A stretch of DNA of 49,500 bases from Adiantum capillus-veneris (taxonomy: Eukaryota > Streptophyta > Polypodiopsida > Polypodiales > Pteridaceae). Location: NCBI GenBank assembly GCA_014529385.2, contig CM043966.1, positions 43,349,037-43,398,536 on the forward strand. The letters are read 5' to 3'. How positions within the stretch are numbered: position 1 is the first letter of the stretch; every line of letters starts with the position of its first letter. This document shows, one piece after another, positions 1 to 11,278 of the stretch. The position numbers and the translations under genes are program-made. The notes beneath the pieces were generated by a model that saw nothing but the letters and a program-made list of their open reading frames with translations, was not told where the DNA came from and ran no database searches.

Positions 1-333
1 AAGAGTTCTCCTTGCATAGGCAGCTCTTTGTTTTCTTTAAAACTATCTATGTGATTATAGTGGTAGTTATAGGTGCTGCAAAGGTCAAGGTTGTGTGTGT
101 TGCAAAGCTTCTGGTGGCTATATGTGCAACTCTAATGGTGCGGTGCCCATAGTAGATCAAGGCAAAAGTTGATAAAGACCATATTTTGGCGAAAAAGACC
201 ATAACTCTGAAATTTAGAAAAATTTGATGGGAAGAGCCTAAAGTTTGATCAAAAGTCAAAAAGTTGCCGCTCAAGGGTATCACTAAACTCATAGGAAGCA
301 ATCTAAAAAATTTCATCCAGTTTTGTGTTGGGA
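1..333. other. Non-coding DNA, no gene seen
   Basis: AT-rich sequence without a convincing reading frame. It may be a diverged extension of the satellite that follows, but I do not find the diagnostic palindrome at the expected position near 50. Confidence 0.4.
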
Positions 334-1206
334 CATGGATCACGATCCACGTACCCCTGAGACTGTTTGAGTAGGAACATATACCATCAGGTAGATACTA
401 CTTCCAAGCAACTAAAACCAAAATTTGGGGACAAATTGAAATAAAAAACACACTCAAATCAAAGAAATTGGGCAAAAATTTTAAAAGCTAATCAAATTGA
501 CACAAAATTGGGGCTTTTCAATGTTTAGTAATCCAAACTCAAATTTTTTTGGGGAATAACATTAGAATATCACTGACAACTAACTGACCAAGTTTCATGT
601 CAAAACGAGGTCAAACATGGATCGCGATCCATGTATCTTATCCATGATTTTTGACTAAGATTTATATAGTAGGTAGCAGAGACTATTTGAAACACTTTTT
701 CCAAAAGACACATTTGCAAAAAAGCTGAAAACTTTAGTCAATAGAGAAAAAGTCAGAATCTAGTCAAAAATCACAACGCAGACACAAAATTTCACTTTTA
801 ATTAGCAAAGAGTGATCCACATCCAAAAATTTCTTGGGGGTAGGCTATAAACATCATAACTAACCAGCAGGCCCAATTTTAGGTCTAGAAGTGATTAAAC
901 ATGGATCACGATCCATATACCTCATCTGCATTTTTGGATAAAGACTATACCACCTTGTAATAGAGACCACTACAAGCAATAATTCCTAAAACAAGGTAGC
1001 CAAAGAGTTCAAAAAGTGGGTCAAAAGGACCAAAACACTTTTAGGGTAAAAAACCACCAAGGCAGACCTAGGGTTTGACTTTTGACTGACCTAACCAAGT
1101 CTAAACTACACAAAAATCATATAGCTAATGTCAGGGTACCAAGGGCAAGTTGTGTGTCAAGCTTTATCACATTCTACCACTAAGGTACATGGATCCCGAT
1201 CCATAT
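334..1206. repeat. ~284-bp diverged satellite with central palindrome, 4 copies
   Basis: The motif CATGGATCNCGATCCAT recurs at 334, 616, 900 and 1188, giving spacings of 282, 284 and 288 bp. At 616-633 it is a perfect 18-bp palindrome. Sequence after the motif is also shared: a block reading roughly CTCATC..ATTTTTGGACTAAGACTATA and then GTAG.AGAGACTAC. Sequence before it shares AATTTTTTGGGG..TAACTAACTGACC. The units are old and differ at many sites, but the constant spacing and phase of the palindrome make a tandem array the best reading. No coding capacity is seen. Confidence 0.8.
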
Positions 1207-1554
1207 CTTTGGAATGTGGCAGGTGCATTTGTGAGACCAAATGGCATAACTCTCTATGCAAAACAACAAATTGGATTTTGCATGATAAATTGGATTTTTG
1301 CACCCAAAGTGCGATAATTTTGTCAATTCAAGATTTTTGATTAACAGAGCGGCTATAAACTCATAGCCACCAAGTGTTTTTGTACATGTTACAAGGGCTA
1401 GAGCATTGCAGCTTGAAGTGATTTCAGTTCAAGGTTTGGAAGCAATCTATGAGGTAACATGTTAGGATTTTGTAATAGTGCTTTTTCTTGATGTATTGGG
1501 GATCAAGTAGATTATACCAGAGTAGAAACCCTGCTACAGGAGACAAAAGAGAGT
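1207..1554. other. Unassigned sequence upstream of element A gag
   Basis: The 5' LTR and primer-binding site of element A would be expected here, but I cannot recognise them. A short open frame (1128-1340) overlaps the last satellite unit and matches nothing I know. Confidence 0.3.
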
Positions 1555-2473
1555 GTGACTCAGAGACCATTGCCTATCTTAGCGTCAATTCTTTCGGAGA
1601 GTATGTTTGATACTTCATCAGAGAGATCATATACCTACATGACTAAGGGATTCAAAAGTGTGAGTTTCAAAGAGGGAACAAACATGGGAGCAGGACCGCC
1701 CCAACCGGCATCAACCATGAATCTGTTGCACTCAAAATACCAGTTTAAAAATGAGGAGTGCAAAAATTTACAAAGATGGTATGGATGGCTAGTGTGTGTG
1801 GAAGAAATTGGGAGGAATTCAAGCTTGCTCTAAAAGAAGACTACTTTATGGAGGACTCCGAGAGGGTGACCAAAAGAACTTTCTTAGATTGGGTTGCAAA
1901 GCCTAAAGAAGGGATTTTTGCTACATAGATTCTCAAAGAGTTTGAGCGACCCTATGCTCAACTATCACAAACTGAACGAGCTTCCTTGGATAGGGAGAAG
2001 CTAGAACTTTTCCTACAAGCAACGGGAAAAGAAATCGAAGAAAAGTTAGAGCTTCTCTTGGAAGACAAATATACAGAGCAAGGTTTGAAGACAAGGTGGA
2101 ATGATGTACAAGATGCAGTCTCGCTATTGGCAAAACAGCAACGCATAAGAAGACAAGATGGTGGTGAATAATAGTGTTCTAGTTTTTTCTATTTCTGAGA
2201 AGCAATCGAAACGTGCTATCGTAGCTTCTAGGGATGATGGATCTATGCTTGAAGAGCTTGTGAAGGGCATACATGAGCTGAAACTAAAGCTAACAAGGCT
2301 TGAAGAAAAAGGGGAAAAATCTGGATAGTTGTCAAGTCAAAGACCTCAAAATAGAGAGGGGTTTGTAAATAGGTGCATATGGTGTGACAACCCAGACCAT
2401 CCAATAAGGGACTATGAAAGCTTCAAAGATGCCTTGGGCAAAGATCTTGTCTTCTTCAAAGAGGGAAAAATAA
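1555..2473 (+). pseudogene. gag: Element A gag, 5' part
   Basis: Capsid-like polyprotein of element A. The first frame (1555-1833) holds residues such as HSKYQFKNEE and WYGWLVCVEEIG. A 2-base insertion near 1830 shifts to a second frame that reads through ERVTKRTFLDWVAKP, a stop near 1927, then REKLELFLQATGKEIEEKLE to 2170. After another break a zinc-knuckle-like motif follows (2365-2407), C-x2-C-x4-H-x4 with Tyr instead of the last Cys. The frame is then cut by element G at 2474 and continues at 4360. The start is the first ATG-like position of the open frame and is uncertain. Inactive. Confidence 0.75.
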
Positions 2474-2553
2474 TGTTAGGAGTCGACTACGGTGGGTGCC
2501 AACAAGGGCAAGCCATGGCTTAGGAGATTGTGCAGCTGAAGGGATTGAATGAG

Positions 2554-2641
<88 letters not shown>

Positions 2642-2831
2642 GATACTGCACTAAAAACACGCTATTGTGTTCAATTGTATATTTTTTATATGAAGCTTTA
2701 ATACATAAATATAGCTTGCCATGCAATGCCCATGCAGTCTGGAACTGTAATTGCATGCTTATCTGCATGCCATAAGGGCATGTGCCCACGGATTTGACAA
2801 ATTAGCCAAACTCGGGCTTGAATACCCAACA
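2474..2831 (-). repeat. Element G 3' LTR
   Basis: 358-bp LTR, TGTT..AACA ends, roughly 90% like its partner by eye. It contains an internal (GA)n tract that is shorter than the one in the partner. Confidence 0.88.
2550..2638. repeat. (GA)n microsatellite in G 3' LTR
   Basis: About 44 GA units after GGGATTGAATGAGAGAG. The same anchor precedes the tract in the other LTR. Confidence 0.98.
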
Positions 2832-2844
2832 ATCCCCCCTCAAG
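2832..2844 (-). other. Element G polypurine tract
   Basis: On the minus strand CTTGAGGGGGGAT lies directly before the TG of the 3' LTR, where plus-strand DNA synthesis would be primed. Confidence 0.75.
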
Positions 2845-3960
2845 CCCGAACTACACAAGCAACTCATGGTACCTCGAGTTTTTGGTGTACTCGTCAACTG
2901 TGAGTTTTAGGTTTTCTCACAACCAAGGATTTCTGGTGTATCCATAACCTTGTGCTATGATAGTAGAACCCCCCCTTGAACAAATAGGGTGTAGGTCAAA
3001 AAATTAGCCACCAATAGATGGAGATTTTAGTTCACTGCCAAACCTTGGGTTTCAGGTGTACCCAGTAGCCTCACAAGAAGTGGAAAAAAATGGGCTGAGA
3101 ACAAATAGTTTTGGGAGGTCTTACCACTCATGTGTGACAGTGTCTATAACCCCGTACAAAATTTGGACATGGCTGTAACTAACATTTGATAAGCTAGAAA
3201 CAAGGCTTTTACAGAAAATATGCTTTTATTGAAGACAGATAATGATGTTGACTGTAGAAAAAAAAACATAATAAAACTATGACACTAGAGAGGTAACAAC
3301 AATTTTGAAGTATTTTACCACGGTTTTGAAGAAGATCTTCATGTTCTTCATCACTTTGCCTCATTGCTAGCTGTATTGCAACCAGTGAACGGACAGATTT
3401 GGCATTCATGTCTTTCTGCTATTGTTGGGAATCATTCCCAGCTTTCCTAAGATCCTCCAACCTTTTGAGAAGTTTGGTGATCACATCGGCTCTAAGCTCC
3501 TCCATCTGCTCATTACCCAATAAACCTACTGGTGACTCCCTTCGTATTTGTTGGACCCTTTTCACCAAATCAACAGGCTGTTGCCTCTTGCAATGGTGTT
3601 TTGAAAGGTTTGGTCTATAGCCCTGGAACACAAGCCCTAAGGTAGTGTTTTAATATTCTACTATAGAGGGGTGCGTTTTGGTAGGCGTTTCAAAATGCAA
3701 GTCTGCCGGCTAACTCTGCATGTGCCACCTTGCAAATCTGACAGCGTCTTGAGAAGCTACAAGTAGCACCTTTTGATATGCTCGCAGATTGGCCTACTTG
3801 GAGCACGTCTTGCCTGTCCGCCTGCGAAGATCTTAACCTTCTCAGGGGCAACGTTTCAAGATGCTTCTTGGAGCGCTTGTCTGCCTGCAAAACTGGCCCT
3901 TGCCCACAGCGTCTTGAGAGGTGCTACTGCCTTGCAACACTAAGAGCACCAAGCCTGTGG
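2845..3960 (-). other. Element G interior, no recognised protein
   Basis: Minus-strand short open frames exist at 3419-3631 (charged, helix-like: EELRADVITKLLKRLEDLRK) and 3209-3409 (AKSVRSLVAIQLAMRQSDEE then hydrophobic). The two lie ten bases apart and may be parts of one captured or decayed coding sequence, with a possible splice donor after QNRG. None has gag or pol motifs. Near the polypurine tract a ~22-bp motif (ACCTYGRGTTTNNGGTGTAC-like) recurs at 2871, 2922 and 3042. Confidence 0.4.
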
Positions 3961-3970
3961 CTTGATACCA
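3961..3970 (-). other. Element G primer-binding site (tRNA-Met type)
   Basis: Minus strand TGGTATCAAG, two bases after the end of the 5' LTR. The first eight bases match the 3' end complement of initiator tRNA-Met as used by Copia-like elements. Confidence 0.8.
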
Positions 3971-3972
3971 GG

Positions 3973-4359
<387 letters not shown>

Positions 4360-5208
4360 AATACATCTTAGTGAAATAGGAGAGCCCTTGGCAACCAACT
4401 TCAACAAAGGAGGGAGGAGAAAGCTAGTAGAGGACATGGAAACGTTTGGCTTGAAGACTGGCCAAGTCATGCTCCAAGGATCAAAATTTATTGAAGACGT
4501 GAGTGAGGGTGGTGAAGATGTCTGGTCATCTGCGATGGATTTAGCTATAAAGGGAAAGTTGACTAAAAAATCCTACATGAAGCTGGAGATTGTATCTGTC
4601 TTGAGACTGGGTGGAATGAACAAGTGTAGATACCTTTTCAGGTGTATGCCTATATTGCAAAGTGTCAAGCCAACAAGGCACTTGTTGAAGAAAAGTGCAG
4701 GAGAGAAAATGGGAATGAAGGCCCCTCAAAGAGGGCTACTAGAGGTGGAGGAAGAAAGGATCCGAGTCCCTCTCAAGAGCCCATGGCAAGGGAATTTCCA
4801 TAACAGGAAGTACCAATGAGAAATGTTTCACCAAAAGAAAAGCAAGTAAATAAAAGAGCAAAGGAAAAAGCTCATCATACAAGCTACAATCAGATATAGA
4901 AGCTGCCACAGATTTAAAGAAAGTTTTAGAGGAAAGGATCTCAAATAGCAAGGTGGAGTTTACATTGCGAGAAGTCCTTGGCATTGCAAAAAGAGAGTTC
5001 CACGAGGAAATATGTGATATCATAAGAAGAAAGCGACAAGATTTAACAAATATCCAATTAGAGGCTGAAGAGAGTGCTTCAAAGACACATGTGATGTAAG
5101 TACAACAAAGGATGAAGATGAGAATGCTATAAGCTACTACCAATCTTTGGGCGACATAAATAGGCATGTTAAATTTGAAGATGAAGATGAGAAGAAAGCC
5201 ACTCATAA
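4360..5208 (+). pseudogene. Element A gag 3' part and gag-protease linker
   Basis: Continues the gag frame interrupted by element G: the open frame from 4388 to 4819 reads NKGGRRKLVEDMETFGLKTG and then a mixed-charge linker. From about 4620 the original frame is lost. Between 4830 and 5200 only short pieces of coding sense remain, for example YYQSLGDINRHVKFEDEDEK near 5130, with stops between them. It would have encoded the spacer between nucleocapsid and protease. Confidence 0.55.
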
Positions 5209-5698
5209 GAGCCACTATTCTAGAAACCATTGGGTAAGGGCTACAACAAAAACCCTGGTTAAAGTTTGAGATCCCGTGGAGCCTTATGTGGCCTTGAAAG
5301 ACCATGGTTTGGAGATTAACCTCATGTCCAAGAGTCTCTGTATGAAGGGAAAGTGGCCGATTGATACTGACCACGGGTGGATGATTAGGAATGCAAACAA
5401 CTCATGTAGAGATCTCTATGGTGCTTGTCCAAATGATAATGTAACCATAGGGGATGTGAAATGTGAGCAAAATCTCTTTGTTCAAGAGATGTCAAGCTAT
5501 CCTCTAATCCTAAGACAACAATACATCACCGCAGTGCGAATGGAGAAAAAAGTATTAGATGATGGATCTTCTTATGCCAAGGTCAAAAGCAAAGATGGAA
5601 AACGAGTTGTTCAATTCTTGACAGTTTGTGTTGACCATGAGAAAAATCGTGACAACTTAAAGGACCATTTTCTACCAAAACAAAGCAAGGAGTTTTGA
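5209..5698 (+). pseudogene. Element A aspartic protease domain
   Basis: Open frame 5276-5698 with EPYVALKDHGLEINLMS near its start. Asp at 5300-5302 sits where the catalytic Asp of retroelement proteases is expected, but the usual D-T/S-G triad reads D-H-G. Downstream it contains KGKWPIDTDHGW and YGACPNDNVTIGDVKCEQN, then EQNLFVQEMSSYPLIL, where a hydrophobic strand like the family's second loop is expected. The coding sense starts slightly upstream (SHYSRNHWVRATT), across a stop. It would process the gag-pol polyprotein; now non-functional because the polyprotein is broken on both sides. Confidence 0.65.
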
Positions 5699-6029
5699 AA
5701 TCAAAGGGAAATGAGGGGTTTTGGCCGAGTACCATTGTAAAGCAAGAGCGCAATGGTACATGAAGAAAAAGGTTCTCGCCTATCCAAAAGGAGATGAAGC
5801 TTTTTCTACACGTGCCCTTGTAGAAAAGGATGGATAAGTATCTTTTACAATGCTTCGAGATTTAAATAAAGGACAAAAACAATATGTAAATAGTGTACAT
5901 AGAAAAAACAAAAACCATGAATTGCTAAATGAGGACGAGTATATTTCAAGTGTTTTTGAAGGGGTTTGTTTTGTAGATACTATGGGTGATCTCAACGCTA
6001 TTGCAGGTTTTAGGTTTCAACATGAAAAT
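5699..6029 (+). pseudogene. Element A protease-RT linker remnant
   Basis: Fragment open frames (for example from 5850) encode basic, low-complexity sequence (NKGQKQYVNSVHRKNKNHE) between protease and reverse transcriptase. No domain is recognised. The frame is broken near 5836 by a stop. Confidence 0.4.
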
Positions 6030-6289
6030 GACTTGGTAAAAGTAGCTTCTATGGATATGTATAGAATCATTGAGTCTTTCAAAGATGAGGAGTCATTCAA
6101 TGCGCAAAAAGATCTGGAAGTGCGAGTGGAGACAAAGTACAAGACTGTAGCAAAGAAGGTGACTTGGTAAAAGTAGCTTTTATGGATATTTATGGAATCA
6201 TTGAGTCTTTCAAAGATGAGGAGTGCTTCAATGTGCAAAAGGATCTAGAAGTGAGAGTGGAGACAAAGTACAAGATTGTAGCAAATAAG
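6030..6289 (+). repeat. 131-bp tandem duplication within element A pol
   Basis: 6030-6160 and 6161-6289 are two nearly identical copies starting GACTTGGTAAAAGTAGCTT and ending at GTAGCAAA.AAG. They differ by about ten substitutions, so the duplication is not recent. 131 is not a multiple of three, so the duplication itself destroys the reading frame. Confidence 0.93.
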
Positions 6290-7325
6290 ATAAAACCAGT
6301 GGCATTGCTGTTGCCTCTATATTGCAAGGAAAAGATGGATCGGGCTTCTTTGCAACCTAGCCTCCGAGATCCAAAAGGAATTGGGCACAAGTTTATGCAA
6401 GATTCATTGAAGATGTTAAAAGTTGAAAGCAATGATTCCTTGACAGAGTTTGAAAGAAAATGATTTGAACATACACTCTCCAAACATGGAAAAGCTTTTG
6501 CATTTGAGCCGCATGAGATAGGGTGTGTGGATCCTTTTATTGTCAAACCAATGGTAATATTTACTATACCTCGTGTACCTTGGAATCTATGATCAATTCC
6601 AATGCCAAAAGCGCTCTTGCCAAAGTTTATAGACTTACTCAATGAAAAGAAAAGATGGGGATTTTGGAGCCGTCATGTGCCCCCTATGCAAGAAGATGGT
6701 TCACAGTACCAAAAAAAATGAAGGTCTATGCTTCATTTAAGACATGTAGCCTATCAACAAAGTCACAATCATGAATATGGGTACATAGCCAATTGTAGAT
6801 GAGTTTGCAGAGGCATTTGTAGGAAGGGTGATATATTCTATGGGGGATTTGTACTCAGGGTATGATTCTTTCCAACTAGCAATGGAAATCAAGACTTGAC
6901 TACCATGAGAACACCCTTGGGTTTGGTAAGGATGTGCACCTTACCGCCGCAGGGAGCAACCAAATTGGTTGTGCACATGATGAAGGGTATGAAAAAATTC
7001 CTACGTGACTTCATACCTCAAATTACAATGCCATTTCTTGATGACGTGCCAATCAAAGGATGCAACTTAGCTATAAAAGATGAGGCTCTTGATCTGAGGG
7101 GGTGCCGTAAATATGTGGCAAACCACATCAATGATTGTGACAGAATTTTAACAAGCCTGGAAGAAGTGAACCTTACATTATATGGGCAAAAGTCATTGTT
7201 TAGGGTTGAAGAAATATTCATAGTGAGAAATCGTTGTTATCCTCATGGCCACCGACCTTGTCCAACTAAAGTGGCTGCAATACAGAGGATGAAAGAATTA
7301 TGTGTAAATATCACGGAGGTGAGAA
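6290..7325 (+). pseudogene. Element A reverse transcriptase domain
   Basis: RNA-dependent DNA polymerase domain. N-terminal parts are readable as KHGKAFAFEPHEIGCVDP (6480s), KALLPKFIDLLNEKKR (6605-6655) and, in another frame, SMGDLYSGYDSFQLAM (6840s), which carries the first catalytic Asp in the D-x-Y-S-G-Y context. From 6896 one frame stays open through the palm: MRTPLGLVRMCTLPPQGAT, then MPFLDDVPIKG with the catalytic pair at 7040-7045 (FLDD instead of Y-x-DD). Several frameshifts and stops before 6896 make it inactive. Confidence 0.85.
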
Positions 7326-7921
7326 GATGTCTAGGCGTATGTGTCTTGTATCTCATATGGATTCCACATTATGCACATGTCACAAATACTCTTTATCAAT
7401 TGCTAAGGAAAAACCAAAAGTTTCAATGGAATGATTTACATGTAAAATCTATGAGAAGGTTGAAGAAATTGCTACTGTCTTCACCAACTTTGAGGAAGGT
7501 CGACTATGAGTTTGGAAGACCGGTGATTGTGATAGTGGACACTAGTCCACTAGCGAGGATTGGATGGGAAATAGGACAAGATGATGAATAGAAACACAGG
7601 TATGTCATGAGGTTTGGGGCCAAGGTTCTAAGCTTACACCAAAGAGCATATCCACAGGTAAAAAGGGAGTTATGGGGAGTGGTTTCAACATTAAAGTGTG
7701 ACAATGAGTAGTTCATTGCAGCATCCGTAGTTGTGGAGACTGATTGCTTACCACTTCTAGGGATGATTGCAAGTTTCTCTACTCCTGACATTACTATGCT
7801 TAGGTGGATTGATTATATAAAGTACTTGAACCCAAAATTGAATCACATTGCAGGAAAATATAATTCAATGGAAGTTATGCTTTCAAGGGCAAGGCATGAA
7901 GATGAGGACAATATTGATTGA
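7326..7921 (+). pseudogene. Element A RNase H domain
   Basis: Connection and RNase H of pol. LGVCVLYLIWIPHYAHVTN (about 7330-7385) matches the F-Y-R-x-F-I connection element of gypsy pol. The RNase H core shows VIVDTSPLA (Asp near 7538), KRELWGVVS (Glu near 7670) and ETDCLPLLGM (Asp near 7740), then the terminal LNPKLNHIAGKYN (about 7830-7865). A stop at 7589 and one near 7710 interrupt it. It would degrade the RNA strand during reverse transcription. Confidence 0.8.
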
Positions 7922-8019
7922 TGAGGAAGAAGATGTGGACACAAAATTCTAAACTTCTCATGCAAAGTGTGATGATATATGCATTGTATTTTCACCCAAG
8001 TCCTTCTCAGAGGAGTTTT

Positions 8020-9424
8020 ATGAGAATGAGTGGTTTCTTATAGGTCGCTACCTGAGTACTTTACAAAAGAAAGATTATTGGACTGAAGAAAAATTCAAAA
8101 GGTTTAGAAATAAAGCATATGGATTCTTCTTGAGGGATGGTTACTTATGGAAACATCCTAAAAGAAGAGATGGGACTCCATTGAGAGTAGTATGTGATAA
8201 TTCTAGTCAGCTCAAAATTATCAAAGAGCTTCATGAAGGCCTATATGCTGGACATCAAGGTGTATGGGATACTTTTTCCAAAGTGAAAGAAAGATATTGG
8301 TGGAAATGCATGTATAACAATGTAGTAGATTTTGTGGAGTCTTGTGTCACATGCCAAATGTATTCTAATGTACGCCATTGTGATGGATCGCATCCTACAT
8401 ACCCATTAGCCATGCACTATAAATGGGTTGTTGATCTAGTCACAGTGCCTTTAGGACTTTGGCAAATGAGATACTTGGTACTTGCACGAGAAGAATTGAC
8501 AAATCAAGTGGAAGTGTGTGCATTGAGGTCAAAAACTACAGAAGCTGTTTGTAAATGTTTGCTTGAAGATGTGATATGTTGCTATGGATGTGTGGGAAAG
8601 ATAACTGCAGATACAGGAGAGTTGGATGTTGATGAAGCAAGGGAATTCTTCTCTAGGATGGGCATCAAACTAGCTTTAACTTGTGCTTATAACCCAGAGG
8701 GAAATGTCAAAAGTGAAAGAGGAATCCTCCAATAATCAAAGATTTAGCTAAGTCTTGTGAAGGCAAGCTTGGAGAGTGGTCAAGGTTACTACCACTTGCA
8801 TTATGGGCTGATCGTACGACACATAGTTCAGTCACTAGCTATACGCCTATCGAATTGATGTATGGTCAAAAACATGTGATGCCAACTGAAGATGTAGTTC
8901 TTACATGGAATGTATTGCCATGGAAAGAAGGAATGATTAGAGAAGGCTTATTGCATTGCGCATGCAGAAATTGGAAAGAAGGCCTACAGACATTGAGCTT
9001 GTAAAGGCTCGATTAAAGGTTGAAAAACAAAGACAGATTTGACAAGAGGCATAGGCTCAAACCAAAGGCCATTGAAGAAGGTGATTGGGTGTTGGTGTAT
9101 GATAGTAGCCTTGAAAACCATCATCTACAATAAGGAATCTTGCAAAGAGATGATTTGGTCCTTATATTGTTTTACATGTGCACGGAAATGCAACTTACAC
9201 CTTGCGTGAACTCGATGGGACAAAAATGGAAATTCCCATTGCAAGAAAAAGAATTAAATTGTTCAAAAGAAGATTGGATGTTGATCCATTTGATACACTA
9301 CCAAGTGAAGAGGACGATGGATCCAACTATATGCAAACTGAGGATGAAAGTGAAGATATGGTGTTTGACCATGAGTTTGGATGCTAAACAAATGTTGTTG
9401 TGGCACATATCGGAGGATGTATAG
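8020..9424 (+). pseudogene. Element A integrase
   Basis: Open frame 8130-8735 carries the zinc-binding H-H-C-C region (LHEGLYAGHQG, then CVTCQM) and the catalytic core: VVDLVTVP, TADTGELDVDEA and NPEGNVKSERG as the D, D and E elements. A single-base deletion near 8725 moves the C-terminal part to another frame: LPLALWADRTTHSS, DWVLVYDSSLEN, NATYTLRELDGTKMEIPI and an acidic tail to 9387. The C-terminal half aligns with element E (29435-30181), which keeps the frame open. No chromodomain is seen. Confidence 0.85.
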
Positions 9425-9429
9425 GTTCA

Positions 9430-9440
9430 AAGGGGGTGGA
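9430..9440 (+). other. Element A polypurine tract
   Basis: AAGGGGGTGGA immediately before TGTCATGCCGTG. Element E has GAGGGGGTGGA before TGTCGTGCTGTG, so both the tract and LTR start are shared. Confidence 0.8.
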
Positions 9441-10150
9441 TGTCATGCCGTGAAACATACATAGTGTGAACAAAACATTCACCTCACTTTTGACACTTCA
9501 TGATGCATGGAAAGAGAAGCAATAATGTACATATTGTGATATATGCTAAAGCGGCTACTACGGTTGCTATACAAACCTATTTGGAGAGTAATGGCCCCGG
9601 ATATGCATTATTACATGTTTTTCCACTTGATGACATGCTTAATTTGTTTTGACAATGTACATACTCCATGAGTTTTATAGTGGCACACTCATCTCGCCTA
9701 CAAAGATTGATGCGAATAAAAACTGCCAAAAATAGCAGCTCACAGACGTCATTGCAAGATTGCATGGAAAGTGACCCAAAATAGAATAATGATGAAAAAT
9801 GATGCATATCTATACTTTTTATGCTTATACAAGAGATCCCACAAATTTAGGGATTTTTTTGACTCTGTTTGGGATTTTTCATATTAAAAATGGCCTTTTT
9901 TGGGTCAAAATGACCTGAAAATGACATAGGTTTCGTCCAAAGTGGAAAAATGGCCCAAAAATTGACATATTAGGTCATATTTCCATGGGGAAGAGAGGGA
10001 GGTCTTCTTTTTATTGAAAAACCTGCAATTTTTTTCTACTATGCAATAGCTTCCATGGTTGCCCAATCTATGTGTGTTGTAGTCGTGCCTCTTCGCAATC
10101 TTGTATCTGAGCTTGTAAGGGAGTGAATTAGGGTTTTCCCTTATCAAAAT
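9441..10150 (+). repeat. Element A 3' LTR, right end unresolved
   Basis: Begins TGTCATGCCGTGAAACATACATAGTG, matching the first 25 or so bases of the element E LTR. Beyond that the two diverge, and without a second LTR copy of A in the window the end cannot be fixed. The stated end is a guess. Confidence 0.5.
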
Positions 10151-11278
10151 GGTGTGTAAGATTAATTTAGAAGCTCTCTATGAAAAATCAGAAAGTGCTC
10201 GCCATGAAGGTAAAAGCTCGTGTATTCCTTTCAACCATTTGATGTTACGACTATGTAATTGGGGGCGAGGCTACATGATACCATGAAAAGGGTTTGGGTT
10301 TTGATTGTGATTTACGCTTGTATGAGCATTGAGGTTTCGTGGCTGAAGGTTTAGTGTTCTTAATTGCTCTTTTTAAGTGAACTGAATGTGAATTGGTGAA
10401 CCTTTCATCAGGAACTCGCCTACGGAAACAAGTAAACTCCAAGCACAATAGGGGAGAGGGTTTGTGACTTTCTTGTCATGAACGCTCTTAGATTTTAATT
10501 CATCTTTAGAAAGAGAGTGGTTATTTTCCATAAATGATTTTTCTTAAAGTTTTTTTTGACTCTCATCACGAGCTCTCACAGCCAGAGGTTTTACACCTTC
10601 CCAACAAGACCGCACACATCCCGACAACGTACTTATGTTTGGTACATCTAAAATTTGGCTAACAAGGATCAGAGCATTCATACACGTATGCCAGCCACCA
10701 CAGCTGTAGTCATCAACTTGCGTGGGCACGCTGACCCATTGGTGCTAAGTGACAGTCCCTAGATCATGTTCAAACAAAATGTGCTCTACACAACATACAA
10801 ATTTTTTTGCTGCACTACATACATAAGCGCTTGCTTCAGTAAGGCATTACTAACAGATACTACTAGAAAACACATAAAGATGTGCCTTACGTCTTTACAT
10901 GCCCATGGAACCCCCTGATTTTCTTGGAGTTTCCATAGTAGACCATCTTATCTTCGACATTGAATAACAACAAAATCCAATGCTCACTACACAAAAACAC
11001 CAAAACCATCAAGGATGAGGAAAAAGAAGATCCTAAATCCAACATATTTTTACTTTTCAAGACAAAACTCATGATTGATTGTATGTAGTGACCAAAAAGC
11101 ACACTAAATCCCAATTTAATGTGCTAAACGAGCCATCAACGCCAAAAAGGAAACTGCATTGTTCTAAAGCATAGGCAAGATAAGTGGATCTTTTGTTCTA
11201 AATGTCCACATGCAGAAGTGAGATAGCATGCCTAACATGAGTAAATGCTACTGATTAGATTGCTTAGTGGATGTAGAT
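10151..11278. other. Non-coding DNA, no gene seen
   Basis: No coding signature. Only short frames without recognisable motifs. It may include the rest of the element A LTR. Confidence 0.4.

Noticed and set aside
6190-6642. Minus-strand 150-codon frame across element A pol
   Set aside because: Shadow of the plus-strand RT sequence.
10265-10285. Minus-strand TGGTATCATG near 10280 as a second tRNA-Met primer site
   Set aside because: No LTR pair, polypurine tract or coding region found around it; an 8-base match can be chance.
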